The notes below the pieces were generated by a model. The model made no database searches. It had not been told where the DNA came from and saw only the letters and a list, made by a program, of their open reading frames with translations. Below, in pieces: positions 27,710 through 36,382 of a stretch of 64,000 nucleotides of DNA. How positions within the stretch are numbered: the stretch's first letter is position 1; the number at the start of each line of letters is the position of its first letter. This DNA is from Candidatus Nitrosopumilus sp. (GTDB lineage Archaea; Thermoproteota; Nitrososphaeria; Nitrososphaerales; Nitrosopumilaceae). Where the stretch lies: assembly GCA_029864335.1 (NCBI GenBank), contig JAOTTS010000001.1, forward strand, positions 59,594 to 123,593, in the 5' to 3' direction. A program made the position numbers and the translations under genes.

Positions 27710-29053
27710 ATGTCCCAAATAAAGAAAATTCTCATTCTAGGAGGAGGTTTTGGAGGAATCAATGTGCTGGAATTAATTCAAAATAAATTTAAAAATAATC
27801 CTAATGTCCAAATCAGTCTAGTTAGTCAAGATAATTATTTTCTTTATACCCCGATGTTGCCTCAGGTTTCCTCAGGATTAATTCATCCAAATGATATTAC
27901 AATCCCTATTCGAAAATTATGTAAACAAGCAAAATTCTATCATGCTGCAGTATCTTATGTTGATATGAAACAAAAATTAGTTACTGTTACCAGAGAGTTT
28001 GATGGCAAAGTTAATGCACTTGAGTATGATTACTTGGTGATCACACTTGGTAGCAATACAAATTTTTTTGATAATGAGAATATTGAAAAATATGCATTTA
28101 CTATAAAAACAGTTGAGGATGCACTATCAATTAATTTTAATCTAATCAATATGCTTGAAAATGCTGCTCAGACCTCAGATGTAGACTTTAAAAAAGAATT
28201 GATGAGTTTTACTGTTGTTGGAGGGGGATTTGCAGGAGTAGAAACAATGGGTGAGATTAATCAACTTGTGAGAGACTCTGTGAAAAATTTCTATCCTAAT
28301 ATTGGTGAAGAAAATATCTCTATGAATTTAATAGCTTCAAAAGAATTCATTTTACCCGAACTTGGTCCAAAGCTTGGAAAAATGGCTGGAGAATATCTAA
28401 AAAATGCTGGAGTGAATGTATTAACAAATACAAAAGCGATAGATGCTGGTGAAGATTTTGTTAAATTAGACAATGGTAAAATAATTCCATGTATGACTTT
28501 GATTTGGGCTGCAGGAATCGATGTGGACCCTATTGTATCAGAATTGAACTGTATCCATAAAAAATCAGGTAAACTTAAAGTCGATAAATATTTGAAAGTT
28601 TTTGAACATGATGATGTTTTTGCATTAGGTGACTGTGCATTAATTACAAATCCTTTAACTGGGCAAGCATACCCCACAACAGCTCAAAACTCCATTCATC
28701 AAAGTGCAACCGTTGCAAATAATTTATTTTCTGTCATTATGGGTAAATCAAAACTCAAAGAGTATTCTTTTAAAAGTAAAGGCATGATGACTACATTAGG
28801 CAGAAAAGTCGCAATCGCAGTTTTATTTGGTTATCCAATTACTGGCTTATTAGCGTGGTTGATTTGGAGAACTTATTATTTATTTCGATTACCAACGATT
28901 GAAAAAAAATATCAGGTTGCAACTAGTTGGACTGCAGATTTGTTATTTAAACGTGATCTTACTTTTATTGGTTTGATCAAAAGTAAATATCTCACAAAAG
29001 TAGATATAAAATCAAATACTACTTCAATAAAAGATTTTTTTAAAGATAAATGA
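27710..29053 (+). CDS. Type II NADH dehydrogenase (NDH-2-like FAD oxidoreductase)
   Basis: 447 residues. FAD site ILILGGGFGGINVLELI at residues 7-23; NAD(P)H site FTVVGGGFAGVETMGEI at about 165; second FAD motif FALGDCALITNP near 305; C-terminal amphipathic region (GYPITGLLAWLIWRTYYLF) for membrane attachment. NDH-2 enzymes feed electrons from NADH to quinone without pumping protons. Only 23 bases after the ATP-grasp fusion, so probably cotranscribed, though no functional link is obvious. ATG start. Confidence 0.87.
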   Translation: MSQIKKILILGGGFGGINVLELIQNKFKNNPNVQISLVSQDNYFLYTPMLPQVSSGLIHPNDITIPIRKLCKQAKFYHAAVSYVDMKQKLVTVTREFDGKVNALEYDYLVITLGSNTNFFDNENIEKYAFTIKTVEDALSINFNLINMLENAAQTSDVDFKKELMSFTVVGGGFAGVETMGEINQLVRDSVKNFYPNIGEENISMNLIASKEFILPELGPKLGKMAGEYLKNAGVNVLTNTKAIDAGEDFVKLDNGKIIPCMTLIWAAGIDVDPIVSELNCIHKKSGKLKVDKYLKVFEHDDVFALGDCALITNPLTGQAYPTTAQNSIHQSATVANNLFSVIMGKSKLKEYSFKSKGMMTTLGRKVAIAVLFGYPITGLLAWLIWRTYYLFRLPTIEKKYQVATSWTADLLFKRDLTFIGLIKSKYLTKVDIKSNTTSIKDFFKDK

Positions 29054-29215
29054 ATTAAAAACTATTTCTTTTTTAAAATTTCTCAAGATATTCATTTAAA
29101 ATATATTTGCAAAGTAATATTTTTCCAGGCATGTGAAAATGGTTGACATTATGAGAACAATATCTTAATTAAAAATTTAGATTGGGTTTAAATAAACGAC
29201 TGCTAACTTAATGCG

Positions 29216-29578
29216 ATGGCAATAATTCATCCTACTGCAGTTATAGGCAATGAAGTAAAAATTGATGACAGTACAGAGATAGAAAAAGAGGTTAAGATAG
29301 GAGACAATTGTGTTCTTGGTAAAGAAGTTCTAATTGAAAAAAAATCCATCATAGGCAATAGGGTGACAATTGGTGATGGTAGTGTCATAGAAAAAAAATC
29401 TAATATAGGTAATGATTGTGTTTTAGGTAAAAAAGTTGTGGTGGAGAAAAAAACTGTCATAGGTATTGGAGTCACAATAGGCGACAATGTTGTGATAAGA
29501 CAAAATGTAACAGTGTTAGACGGAGCCAATATTCCAGATAGTACTGTGATTAAGGAAGAAACAACTTTTCCACAATGA
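29216..29578 (+). CDS. Left-handed beta-helix (hexapeptide repeat) protein 1
   Basis: 120 residues made almost only of hexapeptide repeats (AVIGNEVKIDDSTEIEKEVK, then IGDNCVLGKEVLIEK and so on), about six coils. No N-terminal or C-terminal catalytic domain is attached and the gamma-carbonic-anhydrase His set is not evident. The family includes acyltransferases and carbonic anhydrases; this could be a scaffold or trimer. ATG start. A close paralogue follows at 29863. Confidence 0.8.
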   Translation: MAIIHPTAVIGNEVKIDDSTEIEKEVKIGDNCVLGKEVLIEKKSIIGNRVTIGDGSVIEKKSNIGNDCVLGKKVVVEKKTVIGIGVTIGDNVVIRQNVTVLDGANIPDSTVIKEETTFPQ

Positions 29579-29862
29579 TATTCGCAGCAAAATAATTTAT
29601 TATTTGCCAAAATCACTGAATAATTATTTTTATCAATGTTTGTAATTATTCTAAATTAGAAAACCAATATCTTGGACGCAATAGTTTTTGAGACTAAAAT
29701 CATTATTTAAGAAGATATGTTAGGTTAGAGTTATTAATGAAAAATAAAGCATCGTTAGAATTTCTGTACAAAAATCAAAGTTTTATAAATTAAAGATTCA
29801 TTGCCAATGTAGTCGATTAATAAATAAAATATCTTTAAATAAGCAACTAATGCTAGAATTGT

Positions 29863-30264
29863 ATGGCTGATGTAGATCCAACTGCAGTAATTGGCACTGG
29901 AGTTAAAATGGAAGAAAGTACAGTAATTGAAGGAGATGCACATGTAGGTAATGATTGTGTTTTAGCTAAAAAAGTAGTGATTGAAAAACATGCAATTATA
30001 GGGAATAAAGTAACAATGGGGGAACATTGTGTAATAGAAAGAAAAGTCAATGTAGGTAATGATTGTGTTCTTGGTAAAGAAGTTGTAATTGAGGGAGGAG
30101 CAGTGATTGGAAATGCTGTCAAAATAGGTGATGATGTTGTACTCGAAAAAGATACCAAGGTATTAGACGGTGCTGATATTCCAACTGGTACTGTTCTATC
30201 TGCAGGACATACTTTTCCAGACGGAACTACCTTAAAGGCAAAATATTTTAAACATGGCAAGTAA
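29863..30264 (+). CDS. Left-handed beta-helix (hexapeptide repeat) protein 2
   Basis: 133 residues, paralogue of the protein at 29216 (shared (I/V)GNDCVLGK(E/K)VV blocks and the same end, DGA(N/D)IP.(S/G)TV). Six or seven coils; ends in a basic tail after PDGTTLKAKYF. Clearly a tandem duplication. The 29579-29862 interval has no gene; TATA-like TTTAAATAAG lies at about 29834, 28 bases before ATG. Confidence 0.8.
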   Translation: MADVDPTAVIGTGVKMEESTVIEGDAHVGNDCVLAKKVVIEKHAIIGNKVTMGEHCVIERKVNVGNDCVLGKEVVIEGGAVIGNAVKIGDDVVLEKDTKVLDGADIPTGTVLSAGHTFPDGTTLKAKYFKHGK

Positions 30265-30451
30265 TTCATTAGAAATTACTTTTACAAAATATCTATTTCA
30301 TAATAATCAAAATAGTTAAAATCCAGATTTTCCATCTATTCAGTTAATATGTTAGTTTGATAAAATAATATCATGAAAATTATTTATGATTTTAATGAAA
30401 ACTATACGCTGTTGAAATGAATGCGTAAGATTGATTTAATTAACAAAATCT

Positions 30452-30458
30452 GGAGGGG
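30452..30458 (+). promoter_or_regulatory. Shine-Dalgarno site deciding the ggt2 start
   Basis: GGAGGGG ends 6 bases before CTG 30465. It is the strongest ribosome binding site in the neighbourhood and lies too far (about 80 bases) from ATG 30537. It supports CTG as the real start codon. Confidence 0.55.
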
Positions 30459-30464
30459 ATTTAT

Positions 30465-32093
30465 CTGGATCTAGAGAAAATTGAATCATCATTTGTCCCA
30501 ACTAATGATCAAAAATGTTCAATAGCTAAACATGGAATGGTTTCATCGGCATTTCCTGATGCTACAAAAGCTGGTGTTGAAATGCTCAAAAAAGGTGGCA
30601 ATGCAGTTGATGCAGCATGTGCAGTTGCCATCGCTCTAGGCGTATGTGAGCCTCAATCATCAGGTTTAGGAGGGCAATCACTAGCAATGCTTCATATTAA
30701 TGGAAAAACAGTTGCCCTTGATGGCTCGAGTCGTGCACCGTCACTTGCTCATGCATCATTTTTTGAAAAACGCTCTACTAGATTTGTGGGTTACAAAGCT
30801 TCTACAGTTCCAAGTACTCCAGCAGTTATAGGATATCTCAATAAGCATTATGGGAAACTAGATTGGGCAACAATAATTGAACCCTCGATTAGAATTGCAA
30901 AACGAGGTTACAGAATAACAGAATTACAACACGATATTCAAACAAAAAACCTACAAAAATTTTTTCGAGTGAAATCCAAATCTGGTGCTAAATATTTTCT
31001 CAAAGATGGTCTAGTCCCATATGATACAGGAGACTTATTTGTACAAGATGATTTAACAGAACTTCTAAAACACATTAGTGAATACGGATATCAAACTTTC
31101 TATCATGGAATGATTGCAAAAAAAATCAATGAAGATATGCGAATAAACGAGGGATTTTTGCATTCAGATGATCTTGCACTAATTCCAGAACCCATAGAAA
31201 GAAAACCACTGACCAGATCATATCGTGGAATTCAAATTGTTACTATGCCCCCACCCACTGCAGGAAGAACTTTACTTTTAGTTTTAATGATATTAAATAA
31301 TGTTTCATCAGGATTTCTTCGAAGCAAAAAACCAAATTCTTATCATTTTGTAGCAGAGACTTTTCGCAAAGCGTTATCTCATAGATCTCAAAGACCATAT
31401 GATCCAAATACTTATCATCAAACACGAGATAAAATACATCTTAGTTCAACTTTTGCTAGAACTCTTGCTGGTTCAATTAGAAATATAGTTGATCCTTCTC
31501 TTCCTTTTGTAGATACATCAAAAGATCCAGATGAAACAACACACCTTTCAGTAATGGATGATGAAGGAAATGCAATTGGAATTACTCAATCAATAGAACT
31601 ATCTTATGGTTCTAAAGCTGCTGCAGAAGGTTTAGGATTTCTCTATAACAACTATATGTCCTGTTATGAATTTAAAAATCCAAACCATCCTTTCTATTTG
31701 AGACCAAATACATCACCTTGGACATCAGTATGTCCAACAATAGTGAATTATGACAACAAACCTCTAATGATACTTGGAAGTCCTGGAAGTTCCAGAATTT
31801 TTTCAGTTGTCAGTCATTTTCTTTCAAGAATCATTGATGGAAACAATTCACTTGATATGGCTATGTTCAAGCCAAGAATTCATTGTTCTTTAGATGGCAC
31901 CATTAGTATTGAAGAAGGGTTTGCTGATGGTGAAATGACTTCCTACTTGGAAAAACTTGGTTACAACATTGACCTAAGGAAACGTTACTCGTTTTATCTT
32001 GGAGCAATTCACGCTGTACTAAAATGTCAAACAGGTGAAGGATTTCAAGGCGTTGCAGAAATTCGCCGTGATGGAACTGCAGAAGGGATATAA
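30465..32093 (+). CDS. ggt: Gamma-glutamyltranspeptidase-family enzyme 2, probable CTG start
   Basis: Paralogue of the enzyme at 10727, near-identical layout: FPDATKAGVEMLKKGGNAVD, DETTHLSVMDDEGNAIG with the cleavage/nucleophile Thr near residue 357, and GSPGSSRI. No signal peptide, so cytoplasmic. Homology with ggt 1 extends 24 codons before the first ATG (30537), to L-D-L-E-K-I-E-S-S-F. Between a stop at 30441 and that ATG there is no ATG, GTG or TTG, but CTG 30465 lies right after GGAGGGG. The gene differs from ggt 1 by lacking the formylglutamate-amidohydrolase neighbour. Confidence 0.85.
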   Translation: MDLEKIESSFVPTNDQKCSIAKHGMVSSAFPDATKAGVEMLKKGGNAVDAACAVAIALGVCEPQSSGLGGQSLAMLHINGKTVALDGSSRAPSLAHASFFEKRSTRFVGYKASTVPSTPAVIGYLNKHYGKLDWATIIEPSIRIAKRGYRITELQHDIQTKNLQKFFRVKSKSGAKYFLKDGLVPYDTGDLFVQDDLTELLKHISEYGYQTFYHGMIAKKINEDMRINEGFLHSDDLALIPEPIERKPLTRSYRGIQIVTMPPPTAGRTLLLVLMILNNVSSGFLRSKKPNSYHFVAETFRKALSHRSQRPYDPNTYHQTRDKIHLSSTFARTLAGSIRNIVDPSLPFVDTSKDPDETTHLSVMDDEGNAIGITQSIELSYGSKAAAEGLGFLYNNYMSCYEFKNPNHPFYLRPNTSPWTSVCPTIVNYDNKPLMILGSPGSSRIFSVVSHFLSRIIDGNNSLDMAMFKPRIHCSLDGTISIEEGFADGEMTSYLEKLGYNIDLRKRYSFYLGAIHAVLKCQTGEGFQGVAEIRRDGTAEGI

Positions 32094-32174
32094 TATAATT
32101 AATATTAACCCATTTTCAATCCAACTATTCCTGAAGAATTAGAAAATGCACTACAAAATATAGGTAATCTTGTA

Positions 32175-32384
32175 GTGAAAGAAAGAGGAGGATATGGAGG
32201 AATGAGAACTGTAATTCCACATGATCATCCAAAATCTAAAAGAGGCACATTAATTAAAAAAATTAGAAAAGAGATTTCAGAAAAACATGATGACTGTATT
32301 TTACAAGAAACATTTAATTTTTCTACTGCTATTACTAGAGAATCATTTAGTACATTAATCATGTACGATTCGTATGTTGATTAG
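32175..32384 (+). CDS. Small basic protein downstream of ggt2
   Basis: 69 residues from GTG 32175 (VKERGGYGGMRTVIPHDHPK after the start). The frame is open upstream to 32118 and reads EELENALQNIGNLVV, which looks coding, but no standard start is there; ATT starts are possible. No family recognised. Confidence 0.5.
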   Translation: MKERGGYGGMRTVIPHDHPKSKRGTLIKKIRKEISEKHDDCILQETFNFSTAITRESFSTLIMYDSYVD

Positions 32385-32536
32385 ATTCTTTTCCTATTAT
32401 GATCGAGATGGTCCACACGTTACTCCTGGCTGATTATCCAGATTTGCAAGACATGGGAGAATTATAAACAATTCTTCTGTTGGTGGAGTCAAAGACACCG
32501 GATTGTCAATCTGATTTAATAATTTTAAAAACCTGC

Positions 32537-32674
32537 TTAATGCCCTTCACGAATAAAGGTATTTTTATTATCTACAAAATTACCACAAGTTTCACAAAGC
32601 CAAAGTGTTGTATTTTCATCTTTCATCCATTTTGGAAGTCTTCGATTATTGCATGTTTTGCAAAATAACGACAT
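32537..32674 (-). CDS. Tiny zinc-ribbon protein
   Basis: 45 residues from ATG: MSLFCKTCNNRRLPKWMK, then WLCETCGNFVDNKNTF. Two CxxC pairs 23 residues apart form a complete zinc ribbon. The opposite strand carries only a shadow frame. Function unknown. Confidence 0.6.
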   Translation of the reverse strand: MSLFCKTCNNRRLPKWMKDENTTLWLCETCGNFVDNKNTFIREGH

Positions 32675-32738
32675 AGTTCATTGTATTTTTCCCTCTATTT
32701 GTACCAGCGTTATTTTTCTAATTTGTAAAATTTTAGAT

Positions 32739-33098
32739 TTATTCATGCCATATTGATTGAGTCTTTAGCCACGCAATCAAATCTTTATACAATTTGCTTT
32801 TTTGCATGTTTAAAACTCCAATTTCTAAATTAGTTGATGATTTTACGGTTTTTGTATAATTTTCATATACTGCAAAAATTATCTTGTCTAGAAACATCTC
32901 ATTTTGCATTTCTTTTTTAGCTAATTCTTCAGACTCAGTCATAGCAAAACTTGCAAATAAAACTCCGTCAACCCAATATGCGTTTGCTGCCTCCAGTGAT
33001 GACATCATTCCAATAAGGTCGTCTAGGTTTAGTTTGATCATGTCTCGAACATAAATTCGATCATATGGTTTATGTACAAATTCTGTCATAAAATTCAT
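32739..33098 (-). CDS. Hypothetical protein
   Basis: 119 residues, ATG start. N-terminal part MNFMTEFVHKPYDRIYVRDM, helical middle (FASFAMTESEELAKKEMQ), C-terminal helix. No family recognised. Divergent from the gene at 33160. Confidence 0.65.
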   Translation of the reverse strand: MNFMTEFVHKPYDRIYVRDMIKLNLDDLIGMMSSLEAANAYWVDGVLFASFAMTESEELAKKEMQNEMFLDKIIFAVYENYTKTVKSSTNLEIGVLNMQKSKLYKDLIAWLKTQSIWHE

Positions 33099-33159
33099 TT
33101 TTTATAGAGTCTTAATGAGTATTTGGAAATTTTATAACTAGTTTTTCTGTAATTGTAAT

Positions 33160-33396
33160 ATGAGTGAAAAATCTGATGATTTGTCTGAACATGATCTGTT
33201 TGTTACAGAGTTTCCAAAACAAAATTTTGGAATTGTGGACTTTCTGCAAGGTAGGGTTCATTTTGCACTTCTAGATCAAATGAAACTCATGAGTGCATCT
33301 GGTATGACTAAGATGCAAATCAAGGAAACAATCATTTTAACTGTCAGTGAAATTATTGAGAATTTTGAGCCTCAAAAAGAATCAAAAAGTTCTTGA
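33160..33396 (+). CDS. Small hypothetical protein
   Basis: 78 residues, ATG start. FGIVDFLQGRVHFALLDQMK then SASGMTKMQIKETIILTVSE: helical, no known domain. Its end overlaps the opposite-strand Cys-rich gene by 15 bases. Confidence 0.6.
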   Translation: MSEKSDDLSEHDLFVTEFPKQNFGIVDFLQGRVHFALLDQMKLMSASGMTKMQIKETIILTVSEIIENFEPQKESKSS

Positions 33397-33513
33397 ATCC
33401 ATTTTTTCTGATTCTGCCATTATGATTTTATGACACTGACAGTAACAATTTGTATGGGGCATATCATGATCATTTCTATACTTGCATTCTTTAGTGTGCT
33501 CTATCAATGACAT
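33382..33513 (-). CDS. Tiny Cys/His-rich protein
   Basis: 43 residues from ATG 33513. Motif CKYRNDHDMPHTNCYCQCH gives four Cys and several His, enough for one zinc site. Convergent with the gene ending at 33396 with a short overlap. Confidence 0.5.
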   Translation of the reverse strand: MSLIEHTKECKYRNDHDMPHTNCYCQCHKIIMAESEKMDSRTF

Positions 33514-33531
33514 TTTTTAGAATCCTCTGTA

Positions 33532-33924
33532 CTATGCTTTTGTAGGATCACGGCTTAGTATGTTTAGGACATGTTCGACAATTTGCTTTTGCCCTCCTTC
33601 ATGAACATCTGTTCTTGTTGTATCAGAACCCATGCTGATAAAAATCAAATTCTGATCTCCTAATGGAAAAGTCATTCTAGTAATCTTTTCAAATGCCGCA
33701 ACGGCATATAGCCCATTTCCGATTTTTGGACTCAACGCTTTTCGTCCCTTCCATGCATCTGCTGCTCTTTTCAATGATGCTTCAGTCTCTTCTTGAGATA
33801 GAAAATTTGTAATTCCTTCTCTGTGACTTGTGGCAAGTATGTTACCTTCAGTATCTGTAATTATACTGTGTCTAATGTTGATGTCTGAATCCATTATTCT
33901 CTTTAGGAGATTTTCAAAATTCAT
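33532..33924 (-). CDS. Roadblock/LC7-like domain protein
   Basis: 130 residues. The order helix (NFENLLKRIMDS), strand-turn-strand (IRHSIITDTEGNILATSHRE), helix (EASLKRAADAWKG) and C-terminal strands (MTFPLGDQNLIFISMGSD) resembles Roadblock/MglB folds that regulate small GTPases. By pattern only. ATG start. Confidence 0.6.
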   Translation of the reverse strand: MNFENLLKRIMDSDINIRHSIITDTEGNILATSHREGITNFLSQEETEASLKRAADAWKGRKALSPKIGNGLYAVAAFEKITRMTFPLGDQNLIFISMGSDTTRTDVHEGGQKQIVEHVLNILSRDPTKA

Positions 33925-33967
33925 ACCAGTTCTAAATCAAAATATTACTTAAGTTATTCTAAAAATC

Positions 33968-34123
33968 TTATCCTTGATTTTTGTATTCAAAATAGTCTAA
34001 AAACGCTTCATTGAGGCTCTTTAGTAATGTTTCATCTTTAAATCCTGAATCTTTTAATTCATCCCATTTTTTTTCTATTTCTTTTTTTAAAGCATACAGT
34101 GTTCTTTTATCATCACAATGCAT
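33968..34123 (-). CDS. Small helical protein
   Basis: 51 residues from ATG: MHCDDKRTLYALKKEIEKKW then DELKDSGFKDETLLKSLNEA. Charged two-helix protein, unknown family. Confidence 0.5.
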   Translation of the reverse strand: MHCDDKRTLYALKKEIEKKWDELKDSGFKDETLLKSLNEAFLDYFEYKNQG

Positions 34124-34197
34124 ATTGAATTAATCACAATCTCAAATTTATGGTTGTCTTTAAATCACTGATTGAACTGGAATTGTAATATTCTTTT

Positions 34198-34435
34198 TCA
34201 CAATTCTTTATTTTTTAACAGTGTGAATTCTGCAATTATTACTGAAATCAATCCTGTTCCAACTCCAGAGTATAGCACTCCGTGAGGCGGTGTGAAAAAT
34301 GTCTCAGGATCCCCTTAATTGTTGACTGGTAATGTCTCATCTACCTCCCCATGTCTGTAAAATTGTTCCAAACATGGCAATTATTAGAACAATTATGATT
34401 AGTTTTGATGACAATACTATAATTTTCTTAATTTA
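34198..34435 (-). pseudogene. Broken small membrane protein gene
   Basis: Minus strand: hydrophobic helix LIIIVLIIAMFGTILQTWGG, then a frame change to VDETLPVNN, a TAA, and in the same frame GDPETFFTPPHGVLYSGVGT followed by a second hydrophobic helix (GLISVIIAEFTLL) and a stop at 34198. Together they make a plausible two-helix protein with an exposed loop, now broken by one frameshift and one stop. The 34436-34750 interval has no gene. Confidence 0.5.
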
Positions 34436-34751
34436 TTTTGTGGATATTATGAATGAAAAAATAAGGCTTTAGACGTTCTAAATTCCTTCAGTTGTTTTTT
34501 CTGATTTTTGCTTACATCAGCAGTTAAAACTGTATGTGGAATTCAATCTTGAAATTTCAATCATCTGAAATGAGCGAAGAGATTCCAATTGCTTCTTCCC
34601 ATGATGATTGGTTATTGTTATCTTGCATAGTATAGTCTAGAAAATTTTCTATTTAATACAGATGAATGATTTATCAGTATCAATACTATGTACAAATTAG
34701 TAGTGATTCTTTATATCTAAATTAAATTATTTTTAATACCCGACCATGGAT

Positions 34752-34788
34752 GGTGAGAAATTCAAATCTATTGATTTTGAATCTCACC
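34752..34788. terminator. Inverted repeat after the gene at 34795
   Basis: GGTGAG-AAATTCAAATC faces GATTTTGAAT-CTCACC, an imperfect hairpin 7 bases beyond the stop of the minus-strand gene at 34795. Position fits a transcription end, but archaeal termination depends mainly on T-runs and none directly follows. Confidence 0.3.
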
Positions 34789-34794
34789 ATTTTC

Positions 34795-35277
34795 TTAATC
34801 TGGATTTTGTAAACTAGCAGTTTTTTCGTAAAAGTATTCTTGTTTTTTTAACTCTTTTTCAGAAATTATCCTACATTTTCTCATTGGGACTAATCTTGAA
34901 ATTTGTTCATATGTGTTCATATCTCTGATATCTGCAGCATAAGCAATTTGCAGTAGAGGCGATTTTTCTTCAATCATTGGCTTTGCTTGTTCATATCCTC
35001 CACTTTGTCTCATTCCAGTTCTAAATAGTCCTACATGTGTACTGCTTTTTGAAATCTGAGGATCTTCATAACAGCATATGGCAAACTCGTCATCATCTTT
35101 TTCAATTATTGTTAATCGGGTAAATTTATCACTCCAATCTTCCACTTCTTTGGCGATTAGCATGGCCTCATTCTTATCCTCAAATACAGTTGAAACTACT
35201 AGTCTGTCTTTTTCATATGCCCATGATATTCCATAGAAATTTCTGTGCCAATCAATGTCAAAAGACATGTTTTTCAT
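34795..35277 (-). CDS. Hypothetical protein
   Basis: 160 residues, ATG start. Mixed alpha/beta: DIDWHRNFYGISWAYEKDRL, then AKEVEDWSDKFTRLTIIEKD and LVPMRKCRIISEKELKKQEY. No family recognised, no membrane segment. Confidence 0.6.
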   Translation of the reverse strand: MKNMSFDIDWHRNFYGISWAYEKDRLVVSTVFEDKNEAMLIAKEVEDWSDKFTRLTIIEKDDDEFAICCYEDPQISKSSTHVGLFRTGMRQSGGYEQAKPMIEEKSPLLQIAYAADIRDMNTYEQISRLVPMRKCRIISEKELKKQEYFYEKTASLQNPD

Positions 35278-35385
35278 CTGAAAATTATCAAATTAATGCT
35301 TTCGAATTTAACATAATTTATTAGAATTCTAAGACGTATTTTTATTTAGAATAAAACAATCTACAAAAATAAGATTAGATGCGAG

Positions 35386-35511
35386 TTATAGTGGTTTTAA
35401 TTCACATTCGCATTCTTCTCGCTTTCCACAAAATGGACAATTACAATCACAATAAATCAACGTTTGATTGCATGATGAACATTTTGTATACTCTGCAAAA
35501 TCCTCTCTCAA
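35386..35511 (-). CDS. Tiny zinc-ribbon protein with seven or more Cys
   Basis: 41 residues from TTG 35511: CSSCNQTLIYCDCNCPFCGK and a tail with C-E-C. Cys pairs spaced as in a treble clef. Start is uncertain since the frame is open some codons further upstream. Confidence 0.5.
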   Translation of the reverse strand: MREDFAEYTKCSSCNQTLIYCDCNCPFCGKREECECELKPL

Positions 35512-35636
35512 AATAACTGACCTCTCATGACAACTATATTGTTCAAAAACTGATAAATCACTCTACTTGATTTCTGAAAATTAGTTTTATTTTTTGATTT
35601 GAATTAAACAAATTTTTACAAACTCCTTCAAATTTC

Positions 35637-35645
35637 TTTTATATC
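35637..35645 (+). promoter_or_regulatory. TATA box in front of the hairpin RNA candidate
   Basis: TTTTATATC, a strong archaeal TATA box. Its centre is about 26 bases before 35666, where the hairpin starts, the normal distance to a transcription start. Confidence 0.45.
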
Positions 35646-35665
35646 TTGAGTCTAAGATAATGTTG

Positions 35666-35719
35666 ACGCCTTCGTATAGTGGTCTAGGCATGCTATAAAC
35701 GACCACTATTCCAAGACGT
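35666..35719 (+). ncRNA. Candidate small hairpin RNA
   Basis: The 5' arm ACGCCTTCGTATAGTGGTC and the 3' arm GACCACTATTCCAAGACGT pair at 16 of 19 positions, with a 16-base loop. A TATA box lies 26 bases upstream and T-rich sequence (TTTTT, then TTTTTT) follows. Together this looks like a very short transcription unit. It also lies 2 bases beyond the stop of the minus-strand gene at 35722, so it may serve that gene as a 3' structure. The 5' arm resembles a tRNA acceptor and D-arm but there is no T-arm, so I do not call a tRNA. Confidence 0.45.
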
Positions 35720-35721
35720 TT

Positions 35722-35871
35722 TTAATCTCGTTTTTTCAATAATGCACCTTCTGGTGTTTTCTCTTTATTGGATTCCCAATGCCAATTATGATGTTTCTTC
35801 CAATGACTCTCTAATTCTTTAGTGGTGGGTTCTTTACCTAGTGGGGTTCCGCATAGTTTACACTGCTTCAT
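35722..35871 (-). CDS. Small zinc-binding protein
   Basis: 49 residues from ATG 35871: MKQCKLCGTPLGKEPTTKEL, then SHWKKHHNWHWE. Cys-x2-Cys followed by a His cluster gives a CCHH-type site. It overlaps the end of the gene upstream by 14 bases. Confidence 0.6.
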   Translation of the reverse strand: MKQCKLCGTPLGKEPTTKELESHWKKHHNWHWESNKEKTPEGALLKKRD

Positions 35872-35953
35872 TTGCTTTCTCCTTTTTCTTCTTTTTTGAT
35901 TTAATTATTGGATGACATTGTACAGGAAGATTTTCATCATTGTCCATGGTCAC
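35858..35953 (-). CDS. Possible tiny Lys-rich protein
   Basis: Up to 31 residues from GTG 35953 or ATG 35947: MDNDENLPVQCHPIIKSKKK and a basic tail. Overlaps the start of the next gene, as in coupled genes. Frame is open further upstream (FVQCKISV). Weak. Confidence 0.35.
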   Translation of the reverse strand: MTMDNDENLPVQCHPIIKSKKKKKEKANEAV

Positions 35954-36010
35954 ACTAATCTTACATTGTACAAAATTAAGAGTTTTGTAATGAGAATAAT
36001 TCCTGAATTT

Positions 36011-36349
36011 TTATTTCTTTTTTGAAATTGATTTTTTCTTTTTTTCAGTACTATATTTTTCTCTTTTTCTTCTTTTTTCCAAATCCATAATAGAGTAAAT
36101 TTTTCCAGTTTCACACAACTTCATTTCTCCTGAAAACTCGTCATGAATTGATTCTAGTAAGCCAGTTGATAGTAACTCTCCTACAATATTCCACGCAGTA
36201 TCTTCTGAAATTTCAAATTTGTAAGGAATTGTTGAAACTTTGGTAAAATAACCATTATTTGAATTTCTTAAAATGAATTGTTCTATTTTTTGCTCTGTTG
36301 TTAACGAAGGTTCTTTTTTGAATCTTCTAAATGATCTTCTTTCAGACAA
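36011..36349 (-). CDS. Small winged-helix-like protein
   Basis: 112 residues, ATG start. Between basic ends (RRSFRRFKK; KKKKSISKKK) lies a winged-helix-like core: EQKIEQFILRNSNNGYFTKV, then SEDTAWNIVGELLSTGLLES. Likely DNA binding, by pattern only. Confidence 0.6.
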   Translation of the reverse strand: MSERRSFRRFKKEPSLTTEQKIEQFILRNSNNGYFTKVSTIPYKFEISEDTAWNIVGELLSTGLLESIHDEFSGEMKLCETGKIYSIMDLEKRRKREKYSTEKKKKSISKKK

Positions 36350-36382
36350 TATTTTTCCCAGTATTGTCTAGTATTTTAGTAA

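Noticed and set aside
35666..35719. tRNA or split-tRNA half at the hairpin
   Set aside because: The start resembles an acceptor stem and D-arm, but no anticodon arm or T-arm (GTTCRA) follows and the two arms pair with each other along their length.
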